Origin: Oceanospirillaceae bacterium
GTDB lineage: Bacteria; Pseudomonadota; Gammaproteobacteria; Pseudomonadales; Balneatricaceae
NCBI GenBank assembly: GCA_024640955.1
Contig: JAHEDZ010000012.1
Span: 24,910 to 88,909, forward strand
Length of the DNA: 64,000 nucleotides
Reading direction: 5' to 3'
The notes below the pieces were generated by a model. The model had not been told where the DNA came from. It was given only the letters and a program-made list of their open reading frames with translations, and did not search any database. Position numbers and translations under genes: made by a program. Positions 1 through 9,996 of the stretch are shown piece by piece. The stretch's first letter is position 1, and each line of letters begins with the position of its first letter.

Positions 1-213
1 ACTATTATGATGTCGCTAGCGATGGTCGTTATCGCATCGATGATCGGTGTAACCGGACTTGGACAGCCTGTACTTAAAGCGATCTCAAACCAGTATCTAG
101 CGATGGGCCTGCTAAACGGATTGGCAATCGTCGCACTGGCAATCATCTTCGACCGCATTAGCCAGAGCTACGGCAAGCGTCTACAAAACTATCGCGGTGG
201 CCACGATGAGTGA
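1..213 (+). CDS. proW: Glycine betaine/proline ABC transporter permease, C-terminal end (partial)
   Basis: The frame is open from the window edge, so only the last 70 residues are present. They show two hydrophobic stretches: one around VVIASMIGVTGLG, typical of the permease end of ProW/OpuAB transporters, and one around LAIVALAIIFDRI, the last transmembrane helix, followed by a short basic tail. The family is an inner-membrane channel subunit that moves osmoprotectants such as glycine betaine with the ProV ATPase. The stop codon overlaps the start of the ATPase gene, so the two are translationally coupled. The substrate is inferred from family only; the binding protein is not in the window. 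Confidence 0.85.
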   Translation, partial: TIMMSLAMVVIASMIGVTGLGQPVLKAISNQYLAMGLLNGLAIVALAIIFDRISQSYGKRLQNYRGGHDE

Positions 214-1246
214 TATGGAAACCAAGATCGAAATCAAAAACCTCTACAAAATCTTCGGCGATAATCCGCAATCCATGATGGAGAAGGTGCGTGGAGGCGT
301 TACTAAAGATGAGCTAAACGACCAATATAACCACGTGCTGGGCTTGAGTGATATCAACCTGAAGATGCCAGCTAAGGGTATTCAGGTTGTGATGGGGCTC
401 TCGGGCTCGGGAAAATCGACGTTAATCCGCCATATCAACCGCTTGATCGAGCCTACCGCCGGTGAAGTTTGGATAGACGGTGAAAACGTTCTGGCAATGA
501 ACGAGAAGCAACTGCGTAACTTCCGTCGTAATCGTGCGTCGATGGTATTTCAAAAGTTTGCCTTGCTACCGCACAGAACCGTGATGGAGAACACCATCTA
601 CGGACTAGAGATTCAGGGCATGCCGGAGAAAGATGCCAAGAAGCAGGCCGCGTACTGGATCGATCGTGTTGGTTTATCCGGTTACGAAGAGAACTACCCT
701 GGCCAATTGTCCGGCGGGATGCAGCAGCGCGTCGGCCTGGCACGTGCGCTGGCGACAGATGCAGATATCTTGTTGATGGACGAGGCGTTCAGTGCACTCG
801 ATCCTCTGATTCGTACTGATATGCAAGATATCCTTCTGGATCTACAGCGAGAGCTTCACAAAACGATCGTGTTCATCACGCACGACCTTGAAGAGGCTCT
901 GCGTATCGGAGATCAGATTGCGGTTTTACGCGATGGCCAGGTTATTCAACAGGGCACCCCTCAGCAGATAGTTCTCAAACCAAAAGATGGCTACATCGCT
1001 GACTTCACAAAGGACATTAACCGCGGTCGTGTCATCCAGTTGAAGACCATTATGCATGCGCCAAACGACAAACCGGGCCCAGAGCTGTCAGGTGACATGT
1101 TGGTTGAGGATGCAGCGCAACTGGTTACAGAGTCGCCATCGTCCCAAGCTCGCGTCACCAACGACGCTGGTGAGGTCGTAGGGGTCGTTGGTATCAATGA
1201 TTTGATTCGAGCCATGGCTCGTCCAGATCTTGAATCTCGACTCTAA
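206..1246 (+). CDS. proV: Glycine betaine/proline ABC transporter ATP-binding protein
   Basis: Cytoplasmic ATPase (346 aa) of an osmoprotectant importer. Walker A GLSGSGKST is at 64-72, the signature LSGGMQQRV at 168-176 and Walker B ILLMDEAFSALD at 188-199. The family-specific N-terminal extension (about 50 residues before the core) and a short C-terminal CBS-like regulatory tail (about 275-346) are present; ProV/OpuAA usually has two CBS repeats and is about 400 aa, so this is a short version. I chose ATG at 206, preceded by GGTGG at a good distance and overlapping the proW stop. A GTG at 197 and an ATG at 215 are alternatives. A strong terminator follows, so this is the last gene of its operon. 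Confidence 0.92.
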   Translation: MSDMETKIEIKNLYKIFGDNPQSMMEKVRGGVTKDELNDQYNHVLGLSDINLKMPAKGIQVVMGLSGSGKSTLIRHINRLIEPTAGEVWIDGENVLAMNEKQLRNFRRNRASMVFQKFALLPHRTVMENTIYGLEIQGMPEKDAKKQAAYWIDRVGLSGYEENYPGQLSGGMQQRVGLARALATDADILLMDEAFSALDPLIRTDMQDILLDLQRELHKTIVFITHDLEEALRIGDQIAVLRDGQVIQQGTPQQIVLKPKDGYIADFTKDINRGRVIQLKTIMHAPNDKPGPELSGDMLVEDAAQLVTESPSSQARVTNDAGEVVGVVGINDLIRAMARPDLESRL

Positions 1247-1266
1247 GCAAAAACTCGCCTTCAGAC

Positions 1267-1294
1267 AAAAGCCAGCGCTCGAGCTGGCTTTTTT
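1267..1294 (+). terminator. Rho-independent terminator after proV
   Basis: Ten-base arms AAAAGCCAGC and GCTGGCTTTT surround a six-base loop, followed by a further T run. It lies 20 bases after the proV stop and ends the transporter operon. Confidence 0.9.
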
Positions 1295-1520
1295 GTATTG
1301 ATCAGTTACGAGACGAGAGCAGCACGCAACGCGTATTGCGCGACCGACATCGGCACTTAGACGTCATGTAATAGCCTCGCTCAGCTTCGCCTCACAAGCC
1401 GCCCAAGAGTTCTTTCGGAGGGTTATGCGGCGCAGCCGGATGACGCGACAAGGCTGCTTTGGGTCGGAAACGCCAGTTCAGCCCGTACGACGCATGCAGA
1501 CATAGCTGCTTCACATCGAA

Positions 1521-1691
1521 TCAATAAAAGTTGCTGGGGGCGCGGGAACTCAACACTTTGGCTCTCAGCTCATCAAGGCGGTCTAGATTCTTTTGAAGGT
1601 CGGTGAGCCAACGCTGACGGCGTTCCATTGCCTGTACAGCAAAGTCGCGTGCGTGCTCCGCGTCCATAATAGATTTATGTTTGTTCGTCAT
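1521..1691 (-). CDS. Small hypothetical protein, 56 aa
   Basis: A short ATG-initiated frame on the minus strand with a GGAAG ribosome-binding-like motif about ten bases upstream. The product is charged and looks largely helical: the middle reads AVQAMERRQRWLTDLQKNL, followed by DRLDELRAKV, which suggests an amphipathic or coiled-coil helix, then a short SSRAPSNFY tail. I do not recognise the family. It sits alone in the gap between proV and the Nudix gene. Phasin-like or DNA-associated small proteins share this composition, but that is only a resemblance. Support is the RBS and protein-like composition, so confidence is modest. Confidence 0.45.
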   Translation of the reverse strand: MTNKHKSIMDAEHARDFAVQAMERRQRWLTDLQKNLDRLDELRAKVLSSRAPSNFY

Positions 1692-2079
1692 TTTGATTTA
1701 GCTTCCGTTGCTTACGACTCTGTGTGATTACGCAGAATGACTCGTTTATTAAATGAGTATATAGGAATAAAAATTTTAATATATATAATTCTTAGAAATA
1801 TAGAGCACCAACTTTTATCTAACGGAAACACTAGGTGCTGATTGTCAAAACTTTAAATTCACTGGAGATAATGAATCCGGCCTCAGTTCCTATCGTCCTG
1901 GGGTGCAAGCCTTGTCTAATAAGAGAAACCAAAAGTTTCGATGAAATTTGCGTGAGAAATGACAGCGAAGGATCGATAGCAACGGAAAAACTTTCCTGCA
2001 TCGCTAGCGTCCAAAATTTAGCGAGCCATTTGCCCCATGAAGATTGCATTCGAAGCAGACATAACCACGGGGTAGAAGA
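1692..2079. other. AT-rich intergenic stretch without a supported gene
   Basis: Positions about 1740-1830 are very AT-rich and contain TATAAT at 1784-1789, a possible -10 element. Open frames run on both strands between about 1830 and 2080, but neither has convincing protein composition. I see no RNA gene here. Confidence 0.4.
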
Positions 2080-2484
2080 TTGAAGAACAGTTCGAATCCG
2101 ATCCAAGCTGCCAGCTGTATCATCAAAGATGAATTTGACCGCATGCTGCTGATTAAACGTGCTAACTCGCCCCAAAAGGGTCGATGGTCTTTGCCCGGTG
2201 GGCGTGTAGAAGAGGGGGAGTCACTAGAGGCGGCAGCTATCCGTGAAGTCAGCGAGGAGACCGGCCTGTACGTAAAAATTGTTATGAGGCTAGGATCTGC
2301 AAACCTTGGCATCGACGAGGGTTATGACTATCAGGTTCACCATTTTCTTGCGCAGGTACTTTCGGGAACCTTGCAAGCCGGGGATGATGCGGCGGATGTA
2401 CGCTGGTTCTCGACGGAGGCATTAGGTAGTCTCGAACTGAGCACCGATTTACTGAAATACCTCGCTCACTATCGAGTGTTGTGA
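2080..2484 (+). CDS. Nudix hydrolase
   Basis: A 134-residue single-domain Nudix hydrolase, a family that cleaves nucleoside diphosphates linked to another group. The Nudix box is complete: G41, then E47, then REVSEETGL at 55-63, matching G-x5-E-x7-RE-U-x-EE-x-G-U. The N-terminal strand (AASCIIKDEFDRMLLIKRA) precedes it as usual. The start is a TTG at 2080 with GGGG seven bases upstream; no ATG exists before the first strand and an in-frame stop lies just upstream, so a non-ATG start is needed. Substrate cannot be deduced; MutT-like clean-up and ADP-ribose hydrolysis are both possible. It is a lone gene, convergent with dapB. Confidence 0.85.
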   Translation: MKNSSNPIQAASCIIKDEFDRMLLIKRANSPQKGRWSLPGGRVEEGESLEAAAIREVSEETGLYVKIVMRLGSANLGIDEGYDYQVHHFLAQVLSGTLQAGDDAADVRWFSTEALGSLELSTDLLKYLAHYRVL

Positions 2485-2538
2485 AGCTGTCACGAACTGT
2501 GGGAACTAATAGCTGTGCCCTATGTACGACCGAAAACA

Positions 2539-2566
2539 AACCCGCCGCGGTCTCCCGGGGCGGGTT
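2539..2566. terminator. Bidirectional terminator between the Nudix gene and dapB
   Basis: Arms AACCCGCC (2539-2546) and GGCGGGTT (2559-2566) with a further inner CGG/CCG pairing. On the minus strand the stem is followed by TTTGTTTT, so it should stop dapB transcription well; the plus-strand T run is weak. Confidence 0.75.
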
Positions 2567-2593
2567 CTAAAAAGGAACAACAACCCGTCTATA

Positions 2594-3412
<819 letters not shown>

Positions 3413-3428
3413 CTATGAAACCTAAACT

Positions 3429-4250
3429 CTATTCGACGGCCGAACCGTTCAAACCCTGATCCATATCGAGCGCCGGCATCTCCGACTGTGTACAAGCAAC
3501 CACTTTAGCGGGTACACCAGCTACGGTGGTATGAGGCGCAACAGCCTCCAGAACAACACTGCCAGCCCCCACTTTCGCACCGGTACCAACTTCAATGTTG
3601 CCGAGAATCTTAGCACCCGCGCCAATCAACACACCCGCTCTAATTTTTGGGTGACGATCGCCCGACTCTTTGCCGGTGCCGCCAAGGGTAACCGACTGTA
3701 GAATCGAGACCTCGTCTTCGATAACACAAGTCTCTCCCACCACAATGCCAGTGGCATGATCGAACATCACTCCGCGACCGATATGCGCCGCGGGATGGAT
3801 ATCCACTTGCAGCACTGCACTCATACGACTCTGAATATACTTAGCCAATCCCTGCCGGCCGACGCTCCACATATGATGTGCTACGCGATATGCCTGCAGC
3901 GCATGAAAGCCTTTGAGGTAGAGCAGCACGGTGCTGTAGTCATTGACGGCAGCATCCCGCGTGTAGACAGCAAGAAGATCTGCACAAGCGCATTCAATCA
4001 GTTCGGGCCGACTGTCGTATGCCGTCTCAAAAATCTCACGCATCGCCACAGCAGAGACCACCGCATCTGATAGTTTCTCTGCCAACAGGTATGACAGAGC
4101 CGCACGCAACGAAGCGTGACTAACGATCGTTGCATGATAGAAGCTACTTAAAAGAGGCTCACGCGCCATCTCTGCCCGCGCTTCATCCTGAAGCGCTTGC
4201 CAAACGCGAGCTACGTCTGCTCCTACCACTGGCTCTGCTGCTTGCTGCAT
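3429..4250 (-). CDS. cysE: Serine O-acetyltransferase
   Basis: Transfers acetyl from acetyl-CoA to L-serine, the first step of cysteine synthesis. The 273-residue protein has the helical N-terminal domain and a left-handed beta-helix of hexapeptide repeats from about residue 150 (IHPAAHIGRG) to 250. The catalytic histidines expected from E. coli CysE are visible as H165 in FDHATGIV and H200 in DRHPKI. Length equals the E. coli enzyme. It starts seven bases after the dnaJ stop, so it sits inside the chaperone transcription unit, an unusual place for a cysteine gene. Confidence 0.95.
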   Translation of the reverse strand: MQQAAEPVVGADVARVWQALQDEARAEMAREPLLSSFYHATIVSHASLRAALSYLLAEKLSDAVVSAVAMREIFETAYDSRPELIECACADLLAVYTRDAAVNDYSTVLLYLKGFHALQAYRVAHHMWSVGRQGLAKYIQSRMSAVLQVDIHPAAHIGRGVMFDHATGIVVGETCVIEDEVSILQSVTLGGTGKESGDRHPKIRAGVLIGAGAKILGNIEVGTGAKVGAGSVVLEAVAPHTTVAGVPAKVVACTQSEMPALDMDQGLNGSAVE

Positions 4251-4257
4251 ACTGACC

Positions 4258-5385
4258 TCAGGTCATGTCTTCAAAAAACTTCTTCACTGAATCGAAGAAA
4301 CCGTGCGATTTGGGCGCGTGCTTCTCGTGCCCTTTGGTTTCGGACTGGAACTCTTCCAGCAGCTCACGCTGACGCTTCGTCAGGTTAACCGGTGTTTCAA
4401 GTACCGCTTTGACCATCAGATCGCCTATGGCCCCACCACGAACTGGCTTGATGCCTTTACCACGTAGGCGGAACATCTTACCGGTCTGCGTCTCAGCCGG
4501 GATCTTCAGTTTAACGCGGCCATCTAAAGTTGGCACATCAAGCTCGCCACCGAGAGCTGCATCGACAAAGCTAATTGGCACTTCACAATACAGGTGTTGG
4601 CCATCACGTTCAAAGATAGGGTGCTGGCGCACATTAACCTGAACATAGAGGTCACCTGCGGGGCCACCATGGCTCCCTGCTTCACCTTCACCCGAAAGGC
4701 GGATGCGATCACCGGTATCTACACCTTCTGGGATCTTAACCGAGAGGGTCTTCGTTTTCTCGACGCGGCCCTGGCCATGACAGCTGTTACACGGATCGCT
4801 GATCACCTTGCCTTCGCCACGACAGGCAGGACAGGTCTGCTGCACAGAGAAGAAGCCCTGCTGCATACGCACCTGGCCGACACCGCCACAGGTACCGCAA
4901 GTTTTGGCATTGGTGCCAGGCTTAGCACCCGAACCACCACAAGGCTCACAACCAACATAGGTTGGAACCTTCAGCGTCTTCTCACAACCGCGAACCGCCT
5001 CTTCGAGAGTTAGATCGAGGTTGTAACGCAGATCGGCGCCGCGACGTACATTCGAGCGACGGCGGCCACCGCCACCTCCCCCGAAGATATCGCCAAACAC
5101 ATCACCAAAGATATCCGAGAAGCCGCCCTCAAAGCCGCCACCACCGAAGCCACCCTGGCCATCGACACCGGCATGGCCGTACTGGTCATAGGCTGCTTTT
5201 TTCTGGGCGTCAGAGAGTACTTCGTACGCTTCGCTGATCTCTTTGAACTTCAACTCGGCATCTTTGTCATCCGGATTGCGATCGGGATGGTACTTCATCG
5301 CCAGACGACGATAGGCCTTTTTAATCTCAGCATCCGATGCGCCTTTTGACACACCCAATAACTCGTAATAATCCTGCTTATCCAT
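4258..5385 (-). CDS. dnaJ: Chaperone protein DnaJ (Hsp40)
   Basis: Co-chaperone that delivers unfolded proteins to DnaK and stimulates its ATPase. Domains in order: J domain with HPD at 33-35, a Gly/Phe-rich linker (about 72-110), a zinc-binding domain with four CxxCxGxG repeats ([32 protein letters not shown]), and the C-terminal substrate-binding domains. At 375 residues it is full length. It follows dnaK after a 102-base gap containing a GC-rich hairpin. Confidence 0.98.
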   Translation of the reverse strand: MDKQDYYELLGVSKGASDAEIKKAYRRLAMKYHPDRNPDDKDAELKFKEISEAYEVLSDAQKKAAYDQYGHAGVDGQGGFGGGGFEGGFSDIFGDVFGDIFGGGGGGRRRSNVRRGADLRYNLDLTLEEAVRGCEKTLKVPTYVGCEPCGGSGAKPGTNAKTCGTCGGVGQVRMQQGFFSVQQTCPACRGEGKVISDPCNSCHGQGRVEKTKTLSVKIPEGVDTGDRIRLSGEGEAGSHGGPAGDLYVQVNVRQHPIFERDGQHLYCEVPISFVDAALGGELDVPTLDGRVKLKIPAETQTGKMFRLRGKGIKPVRGGAIGDLMVKAVLETPVNLTKRQRELLEEFQSETKGHEKHAPKSHGFFDSVKKFFEDMT

Positions 5386-5435
5386 AATCCGTGGTCATCC
5401 GGTTTGGTTAAAACTTTATGGCTCAGATATGACAA

Positions 5436-5457
5436 CGCGGGAGCTCTCGCCCCCGCG
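5436..5457 (-). other. GC-rich hairpin between dnaK and dnaJ
   Basis: Arms CGCGGG and CCCGCG with a ten-base loop and no T run. It is probably an mRNA-stability or partial-attenuation element that sets the dnaK:dnaJ ratio rather than a full terminator. Confidence 0.5.
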
Positions 5458-5487
5458 CTGTAACATCGGTCAAAAGCCGGGGCTGAA

Positions 5488-7410
5488 TTACTTCTTGTCG
5501 TCTTTGACTTCTTCGAACTCGGCGTCCACTACGTCGTCGCCTGCATCGCGCGGTGCCTCTTCTGCACCTGCTTCACCGCCTTCGGCCGCAGCAGCTTCAG
5601 CGTACATCTTCTGAGCAACACCTGAGATCGCTTCGGTCAGCGCTTCAGTCTTCTGCTCAATCGCCTCTTTGTCGCTACCTTTCAGAGCCTCTTCAAGCTC
5701 AGTGATTGCAGTTTCGATCGCCGCTTTCTCTTCATCAGACGCTTTATCTTCAGCATCTTTCATCGTCTTGCGAGCGGTGTGAACCATCGCGTCACCTTGG
5801 TTGCGTGCAGCGGTCAACTCTTCGAACTTCTTGTCCTCTTCAGCGTGCGCTTCTGCATCCTGTACCATCTGGTCAATCTCATCATCGCTCAGACCTGAAG
5901 AGGCCTTGATCACGATAGACTGCTCTTTCCCAGTCGCTTTGTCCTTCGCTGATACGTTGAGAATACCGTTCGCATCGATGTCGAAGGTTACTTCAACCTG
6001 GGGTACACCGCGTGGTGCTGGAGGGATATCAGCCAGGTCAAAACGGCCCAGAGATTTGTTCTGCTGCGCTTGCTTACGCTCACCCTGTACCACGTGGATA
6101 GTTACTGCAGTCTGGTTGTCATCTGCTGTAGAGAAGACCTGAGACTTACGTGTTGGGATCGTAGTGTTCTTGTCGATCAGCGGTGTCGCTACACCACCCA
6201 TGGTTTCGATACCCAGAGTCAGTGGAGTTACGTCCAGAAGAAGAACATCTTTAACGTCGCCTGACAGTACCGCACCCTGAATCGCTGCACCCATCGCAAC
6301 CGCTTCATCTGGGTTAACGTCCTTACGAGGCTCTTTGCCGAAGAATTCAGCAACTTTCGCCTGTACCATTGGCATACGAGTCTGACCACCCACCAGGATA
6401 ACGTCCTGAATCTCAGAGGCTGAAAGACCCGCGTCCTTCATTGCGATGCGGCAAGGCTCCAGTGAACGCTGCACCAGATCTTCAACCAGCGACTCCAGCT
6501 TAGAGCGGCTCAATTTAACGTTCAGGTGCTTAGGACCTGTAGCGTCAGCTGTGATGTATGGCAGGTTTACGTCTGTTGACTGTGAAGTCGACAGCTCAAC
6601 CTTCGCCTTCTCACCCGCCTCCTTCAGACGCTGGAGCGCCAGAGGGTCGTTGTGCAGGTCGATACCAGACTCTTTCTTGAACTCGTCAGCCAGGTAGTTG
6701 ATAACCGCAAGGTCGAAGTCTTCACCACCGAGGAAGGTATCACCGTTGGTAGCCAGTACTTCAAACTGGTGCTCGCCGTCGACATCGGCAATCTCGATGA
6801 TTGAGATATCGAAGGTACCACCACCGAGGTCGTAAACTGCGATAGTGCGGTCACCTGCGCCTTTGTCTAGGCCGTAAGCTAGGGCAGCCGCAGTTGGCTC
6901 GTTGATGATACGCTTAACTTCAAGGCCCGCGATCTTACCGGCATCTTTCGTCGCCTGACGCTGTGAGTCGTTGAAGTAAGCTGGAACTGTGATAACCGCT
7001 TCGGTAACAGTCTCACCGAGGAAGTCTTCAGCTGTCTTCTTCATCTTTTTAAGCACTTCAGCAGAGACCTGCGGTGGTGCCATTTTGTTGCCTTTCACCT
7101 CAACCCAAGCGTCGCCATTGTCCGCTTTAGCGATTTTGTAAGGCACCATTTTAATGTCTTTCTGTACGACGTCATCCTCAAAGCGACGACCGATCAGACG
7201 CTTGATCGCATACACTGTGTTGTCGGGATTAGTAACCGCCTGACGCTTTGCAGACTGACCGACCAGAGTCTCACCGTCGCTGGTGTACGCGATGATTGAT
7301 GGTGTGGTGCGATCGCCTTCAGCGTTTTCAATAACGCGAGTCTTTTCGCCGTCTAGTACTGCGACACAGGAGTTGGTGGTACCCAAGTCAATACCGATAA
7401 TCTTACCCAT
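5488..7410 (-). CDS. dnaK: Chaperone protein DnaK (Hsp70)
   Basis: ATP-dependent Hsp70 chaperone of 640 residues. The N-terminal actin-like ATPase opens with [13 protein letters not shown]; the phosphate-2 loop appears as [13 protein letters not shown]. The linker [10 protein letters not shown] joins the substrate-binding domain, and the C-terminal tail ends in an acidic EEVKDDKK. The open frame extends four codons upstream, but that leader is the ribosome binding site itself (TTGGAG), so ATG at 7410 is the start. A sigma32-like promoter lies in the grpE-dnaK gap, giving dnaK its own heat-shock start in addition to readthrough from grpE. Confidence 0.98.
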   Translation of the reverse strand: MGKIIGIDLGTTNSCVAVLDGEKTRVIENAEGDRTTPSIIAYTSDGETLVGQSAKRQAVTNPDNTVYAIKRLIGRRFEDDVVQKDIKMVPYKIAKADNGDAWVEVKGNKMAPPQVSAEVLKKMKKTAEDFLGETVTEAVITVPAYFNDSQRQATKDAGKIAGLEVKRIINEPTAAALAYGLDKGAGDRTIAVYDLGGGTFDISIIEIADVDGEHQFEVLATNGDTFLGGEDFDLAVINYLADEFKKESGIDLHNDPLALQRLKEAGEKAKVELSTSQSTDVNLPYITADATGPKHLNVKLSRSKLESLVEDLVQRSLEPCRIAMKDAGLSASEIQDVILVGGQTRMPMVQAKVAEFFGKEPRKDVNPDEAVAMGAAIQGAVLSGDVKDVLLLDVTPLTLGIETMGGVATPLIDKNTTIPTRKSQVFSTADDNQTAVTIHVVQGERKQAQQNKSLGRFDLADIPPAPRGVPQVEVTFDIDANGILNVSAKDKATGKEQSIVIKASSGLSDDEIDQMVQDAEAHAEEDKKFEELTAARNQGDAMVHTARKTMKDAEDKASDEEKAAIETAITELEEALKGSDKEAIEQKTEALTEAISGVAQKMYAEAAAAEGGEAGAEEAPRDAGDDVVDAEFEEVKDDKK

Positions 7411-7476
7411 GTTTATCTCCAATCTTTACTTTATCTCTGGGGCTGCCAGAGCGATAAATGTTTAACCTTAAACCCT

Positions 7477-7504
7477 ATATGGGTATGCAAACTCGAACTT
7501 CAAG
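7477..7504 (-). promoter_or_regulatory. Sigma32-type heat-shock promoter upstream of dnaK
   Basis: On the minus strand: -35 CTTGAAG (7498-7504), 13-base spacer, -10 ACCCATAT (7477-7484). The consensus is CTTGAAA, 13-15 bases, CCCCATNT, so only about two positions differ. It begins just behind the grpE stop codon. Confidence 0.7.
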
Positions 7505-7512
7505 TGGCGCAA

Positions 7513-8097
7513 TTAACCTTTTGCCACCATCACCATCGCCGGGCGAATAAGGCGACCATTCAACAGGTAGCCTTTCTGCATAACCGCCACGACAGTGTTA
7601 GGCTCAGCATCTCCTGCATCGACCATAGACATCGCCTGATGATGCTCGGGGTTAAATGCTTCACCCTGAGGGTTCAGAACTTCAACGTTGAATTTGGCAA
7701 CACCGTCGATGAACATCTTGTGCGTCATCTCAACGCCTTCGCGCAAAGTTTTGACCGCCTCATCTTCACCCGTTGCAGCTTCAATCGCTCGTTCGAGGCT
7801 ATCAACGACGGGGAGTAGCTCATTGGTGAAGCGCTCCAGCGCAAATTTACGCGCTTTCTCAACTTCCTGCTCTGCACGACGGCGCTGATTGAGGATCTCA
7901 GCCTGGGCGCGGGGCTCAAGCTCAGCCAGCTGTTTTTGCAGTTCATTGATTGTTGCTTCGGCCTCTGCCAGTGCTTCAGTCAACGACTCCACAGTCGGCT
8001 CCTCAATCTCTACTGAGTCAGTCGCCTCAGCTTCGAGTTCTGCACCAGCTTGCTCTTCGAGTTCTACCTCTGGGGCTTTTTGCTCTTCATTGGACAT
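7513..8097 (-). CDS. grpE: Nucleotide exchange factor GrpE
   Basis: Releases ADP from DnaK to reset the chaperone cycle. At 194 residues it has a long acidic N-terminal region (about 1-50), a coiled-coil dimerisation helix (about 45-95, rich in E, L and Q), and the C-terminal beta-wing domain with the conserved [16 protein letters not shown] and [19 protein letters not shown] segments. It is the first gene of the grpE-dnaK-dnaJ set and is divergent from recN. No hrcA is present, so regulation by sigma32 rather than the CIRCE repressor fits the promoter seen upstream. Confidence 0.97.
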   Translation of the reverse strand: MSNEEQKAPEVELEEQAGAELEAEATDSVEIEEPTVESLTEALAEAEATINELQKQLAELEPRAQAEILNQRRRAEQEVEKARKFALERFTNELLPVVDSLERAIEAATGEDEAVKTLREGVEMTHKMFIDGVAKFNVEVLNPQGEAFNPEHHQAMSMVDAGDAEPNTVVAVMQKGYLLNGRLIRPAMVMVAKG

Positions 8098-8134
8098 GCC
8101 AAGTCTCTCCGAATTCGTTTCAAACTTGACAGCT

Positions 8135-8163
8135 ATTTGGGGATAGGAGCCGGTTGATTCAAC
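8135..8163 (-). promoter_or_regulatory. Sigma32-type heat-shock promoter upstream of grpE
   Basis: On the minus strand: -35 GTTGAAT (8157-8163), 14-base spacer, -10 CCCCAAAT (8135-8142). It is close to the E. coli sigma32 consensus in both elements and spacing, and lies 38 bases before the grpE start. Confidence 0.75.
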
Positions 8164-8184
8164 CCTGGAGGGTAAATTTTTTAA

Positions 8185-8200
8185 CTGTATACTTGCACAG
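8185..8200 (+). promoter_or_regulatory. LexA box 1 upstream of recN
   Basis: CTGT at 8185-8188, eight bases, ACAG at 8197-8200: a perfect match to the gammaproteobacterial SOS box CTGT-N8-ACAG. It lies 54 bases before the recN start. Confidence 0.85.
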
Positions 8201-8228
8201 TGGTGCGCTTTGGATTAAAACTATATCA

Positions 8229-8244
8229 CTGTATAAACCCACAG
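8229..8244 (+). promoter_or_regulatory. LexA box 2 upstream of recN
   Basis: CTGT at 8229-8232, eight bases, ACAG at 8241-8244: a second perfect SOS box, 44 bases downstream of the first. Its last bases overlap the recN ribosome binding site, so bound LexA could block both transcription and the start region. Confidence 0.85.
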
Positions 8245-8253
8245 GTATTGACC

Positions 8254-9930
8254 ATGTTAACGCTGCTGAGCATTCGCAACTACGCCATCGTATCCAGCCT
8301 CGATCTTGAACTGAAAAACGGTATGACTGTGGTCAGCGGTGAGACGGGTGCTGGTAAATCGATCATGCTCGATGCTCTCGGACTGGCGCTCGGTAAACGC
8401 GCCGAAAGTGATGCCGTTCGGGCGGGTGCCAAACGCGCAGAGATCAGCGCCGTATTTGATATCACTAATCTTGTCGAGGCGCAGCAGTGGCTGGCAACCA
8501 ATGAACTAGAGGCCGAAGATGAGAGTGAGTGCCTACTACGCCGAACACTGACGGAAGACGGCCGTAGCCGTGCCTACATCAATGGCCACCCCTGTCCGCT
8601 TGCACGCGTGCGCGAAGTCGGCGAACTGCTAGTCGATATTCATGGCCAGCATGAGCATCAACGACTTCTGAAACGCGACTATCATCGTCAACTACTCGAT
8701 GCATTCGCCCAGTGCGAGAATCAAGCAGCAGAGGTGCGCTCGCTATACGCAACTTGGCAGAACAAATCTGCAGAGCTCAGTCGCCTGCAGACGCTTAGCG
8801 AAGAGGCTAGTGCTCAGTTACAACTTTTAAGTTACCAGACTGACGAGATCAACCAGCTCAACCCAGAAGCTGGTGAAATCGCACTGCTCGAGCAAGAGCA
8901 GAAAGAGCTAGCAAACGCTGGCGCAATTCTTCAACGCGGACAACAGGTAAGCCAACTACTTGGCGAGGGCGATAACGATCACGCTAGCTCGCTGCTTAAT
9001 CACGCGCTGCAGTTACTCGGCCAAATGGAGGGCAACTCACCCGCCATTCGCCAAACCGAGGAGATGCTTAACTCAGCTCTGATCCAGGTTGAAGAGGCGC
9101 AACGTGAAATTGAATACTACCTACAGGGAGTGGACCTGAATCCCGAGCGCCTCAACGGAGTCGAGGAACGACTCTCTGCACTCTACGACCTAGCACGCAA
9201 GCATCGCGTCGCGCCAGAGCAACTACCAGAGTTGATGCAGGAGCTGAACGACCAGCTGGCTAAACTGAGCCATGTCGATGAGGATCTAGAGCACCTCGAA
9301 ATTGAAGTCGAATCGGCGAGAGAGGCACTACTAGTGAGTGCTCGCAAACTCAGCAAAGCACGCGAAAATTCAGCATCCAAGCTCAGCAATGAAGTGAACA
9401 AACAACTTGAAATGCTCGGTATGAATTCAGCGCGTTTCACAGCGCAACTGAGCGCCGTCGATGCCAAGCACATCAGTGCACAGGGTCTTGAAGAGGTCGA
9501 ATTCCTGATTAGCACTAACTCAGGCCAAGGTGCCAAGCCACTCGGGCGCATCGCATCGGGCGGCGAGCTCTCTCGGGTAAGCCTGGCTATTCAAGTGGTG
9601 ACTGCACAGGTAACCGAGACTCCAACACTGATCTTTGATGAGGTCGATGTAGGCATAGGCGGCGGTATCGCAGAAGTGGTAGGCCGCCTGCTACGTCAAT
9701 TAGGCCAGCGCGCCCAGGTGCTCTGTGTAACACACCAGCCTCAGGTTGCCTCTCAGGGGAACCAGCACCTGTTCGTCAGCAAGAGCGCGGATAGCGGTAG
9801 CACAGAGACTCGTATTGCACAGCTGACGGACAACCAGCGGGTAAATGAAGTGGCGCGTATGCTCGGTGGTATTGAGATTACAGAGAAGACACTAGAGCAT
9901 GCTCAAGAGATGCTGACCAGCGCTGATTAA
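8254..9930 (+). CDS. recN: DNA repair protein RecN
   Basis: SMC-like ATPase for double-strand-break repair. In this 558-residue protein Walker A GETGAGKS is at 29-36, a long coiled-coil region occupies the middle (about 150-370), and the C-terminal half carries the ABC signature (IASGGELSRV) and Walker B (LIFDEVDVGIGG). The open frame extends upstream to a GTG at 8200, but that start would swallow both LexA boxes. ATG at 8254 follows an AGG motif and gives the family's usual N-terminus (MLTLLSIRNYAIV). SOS control is evident from the two boxes. It converges with fur. Confidence 0.97.
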   Translation: MLTLLSIRNYAIVSSLDLELKNGMTVVSGETGAGKSIMLDALGLALGKRAESDAVRAGAKRAEISAVFDITNLVEAQQWLATNELEAEDESECLLRRTLTEDGRSRAYINGHPCPLARVREVGELLVDIHGQHEHQRLLKRDYHRQLLDAFAQCENQAAEVRSLYATWQNKSAELSRLQTLSEEASAQLQLLSYQTDEINQLNPEAGEIALLEQEQKELANAGAILQRGQQVSQLLGEGDNDHASSLLNHALQLLGQMEGNSPAIRQTEEMLNSALIQVEEAQREIEYYLQGVDLNPERLNGVEERLSALYDLARKHRVAPEQLPELMQELNDQLAKLSHVDEDLEHLEIEVESAREALLVSARKLSKARENSASKLSNEVNKQLEMLGMNSARFTAQLSAVDAKHISAQGLEEVEFLISTNSGQGAKPLGRIASGGELSRVSLAIQVVTAQVTETPTLIFDEVDVGIGGGIAEVVGRLLRQLGQRAQVLCVTHQPQVASQGNQHLFVSKSADSGSTETRIAQLTDNQRVNEVARMLGGIEITEKTLEHAQEMLTSAD

Positions 9931-9996
9931 CGCAGTTTATTGCAAACTTACTTCTATTAGTTATTCGAAGTGAGATCCTTAGGTTCAGGATTGGGC

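Noticed and set aside
1835-2083. Open frames of 82 and 114 codons on both strands between the AT-rich gap and the Nudix gene
   Set aside because: Protein composition is not convincing, both strands are equally open, and no domain or good ribosome binding site is seen.
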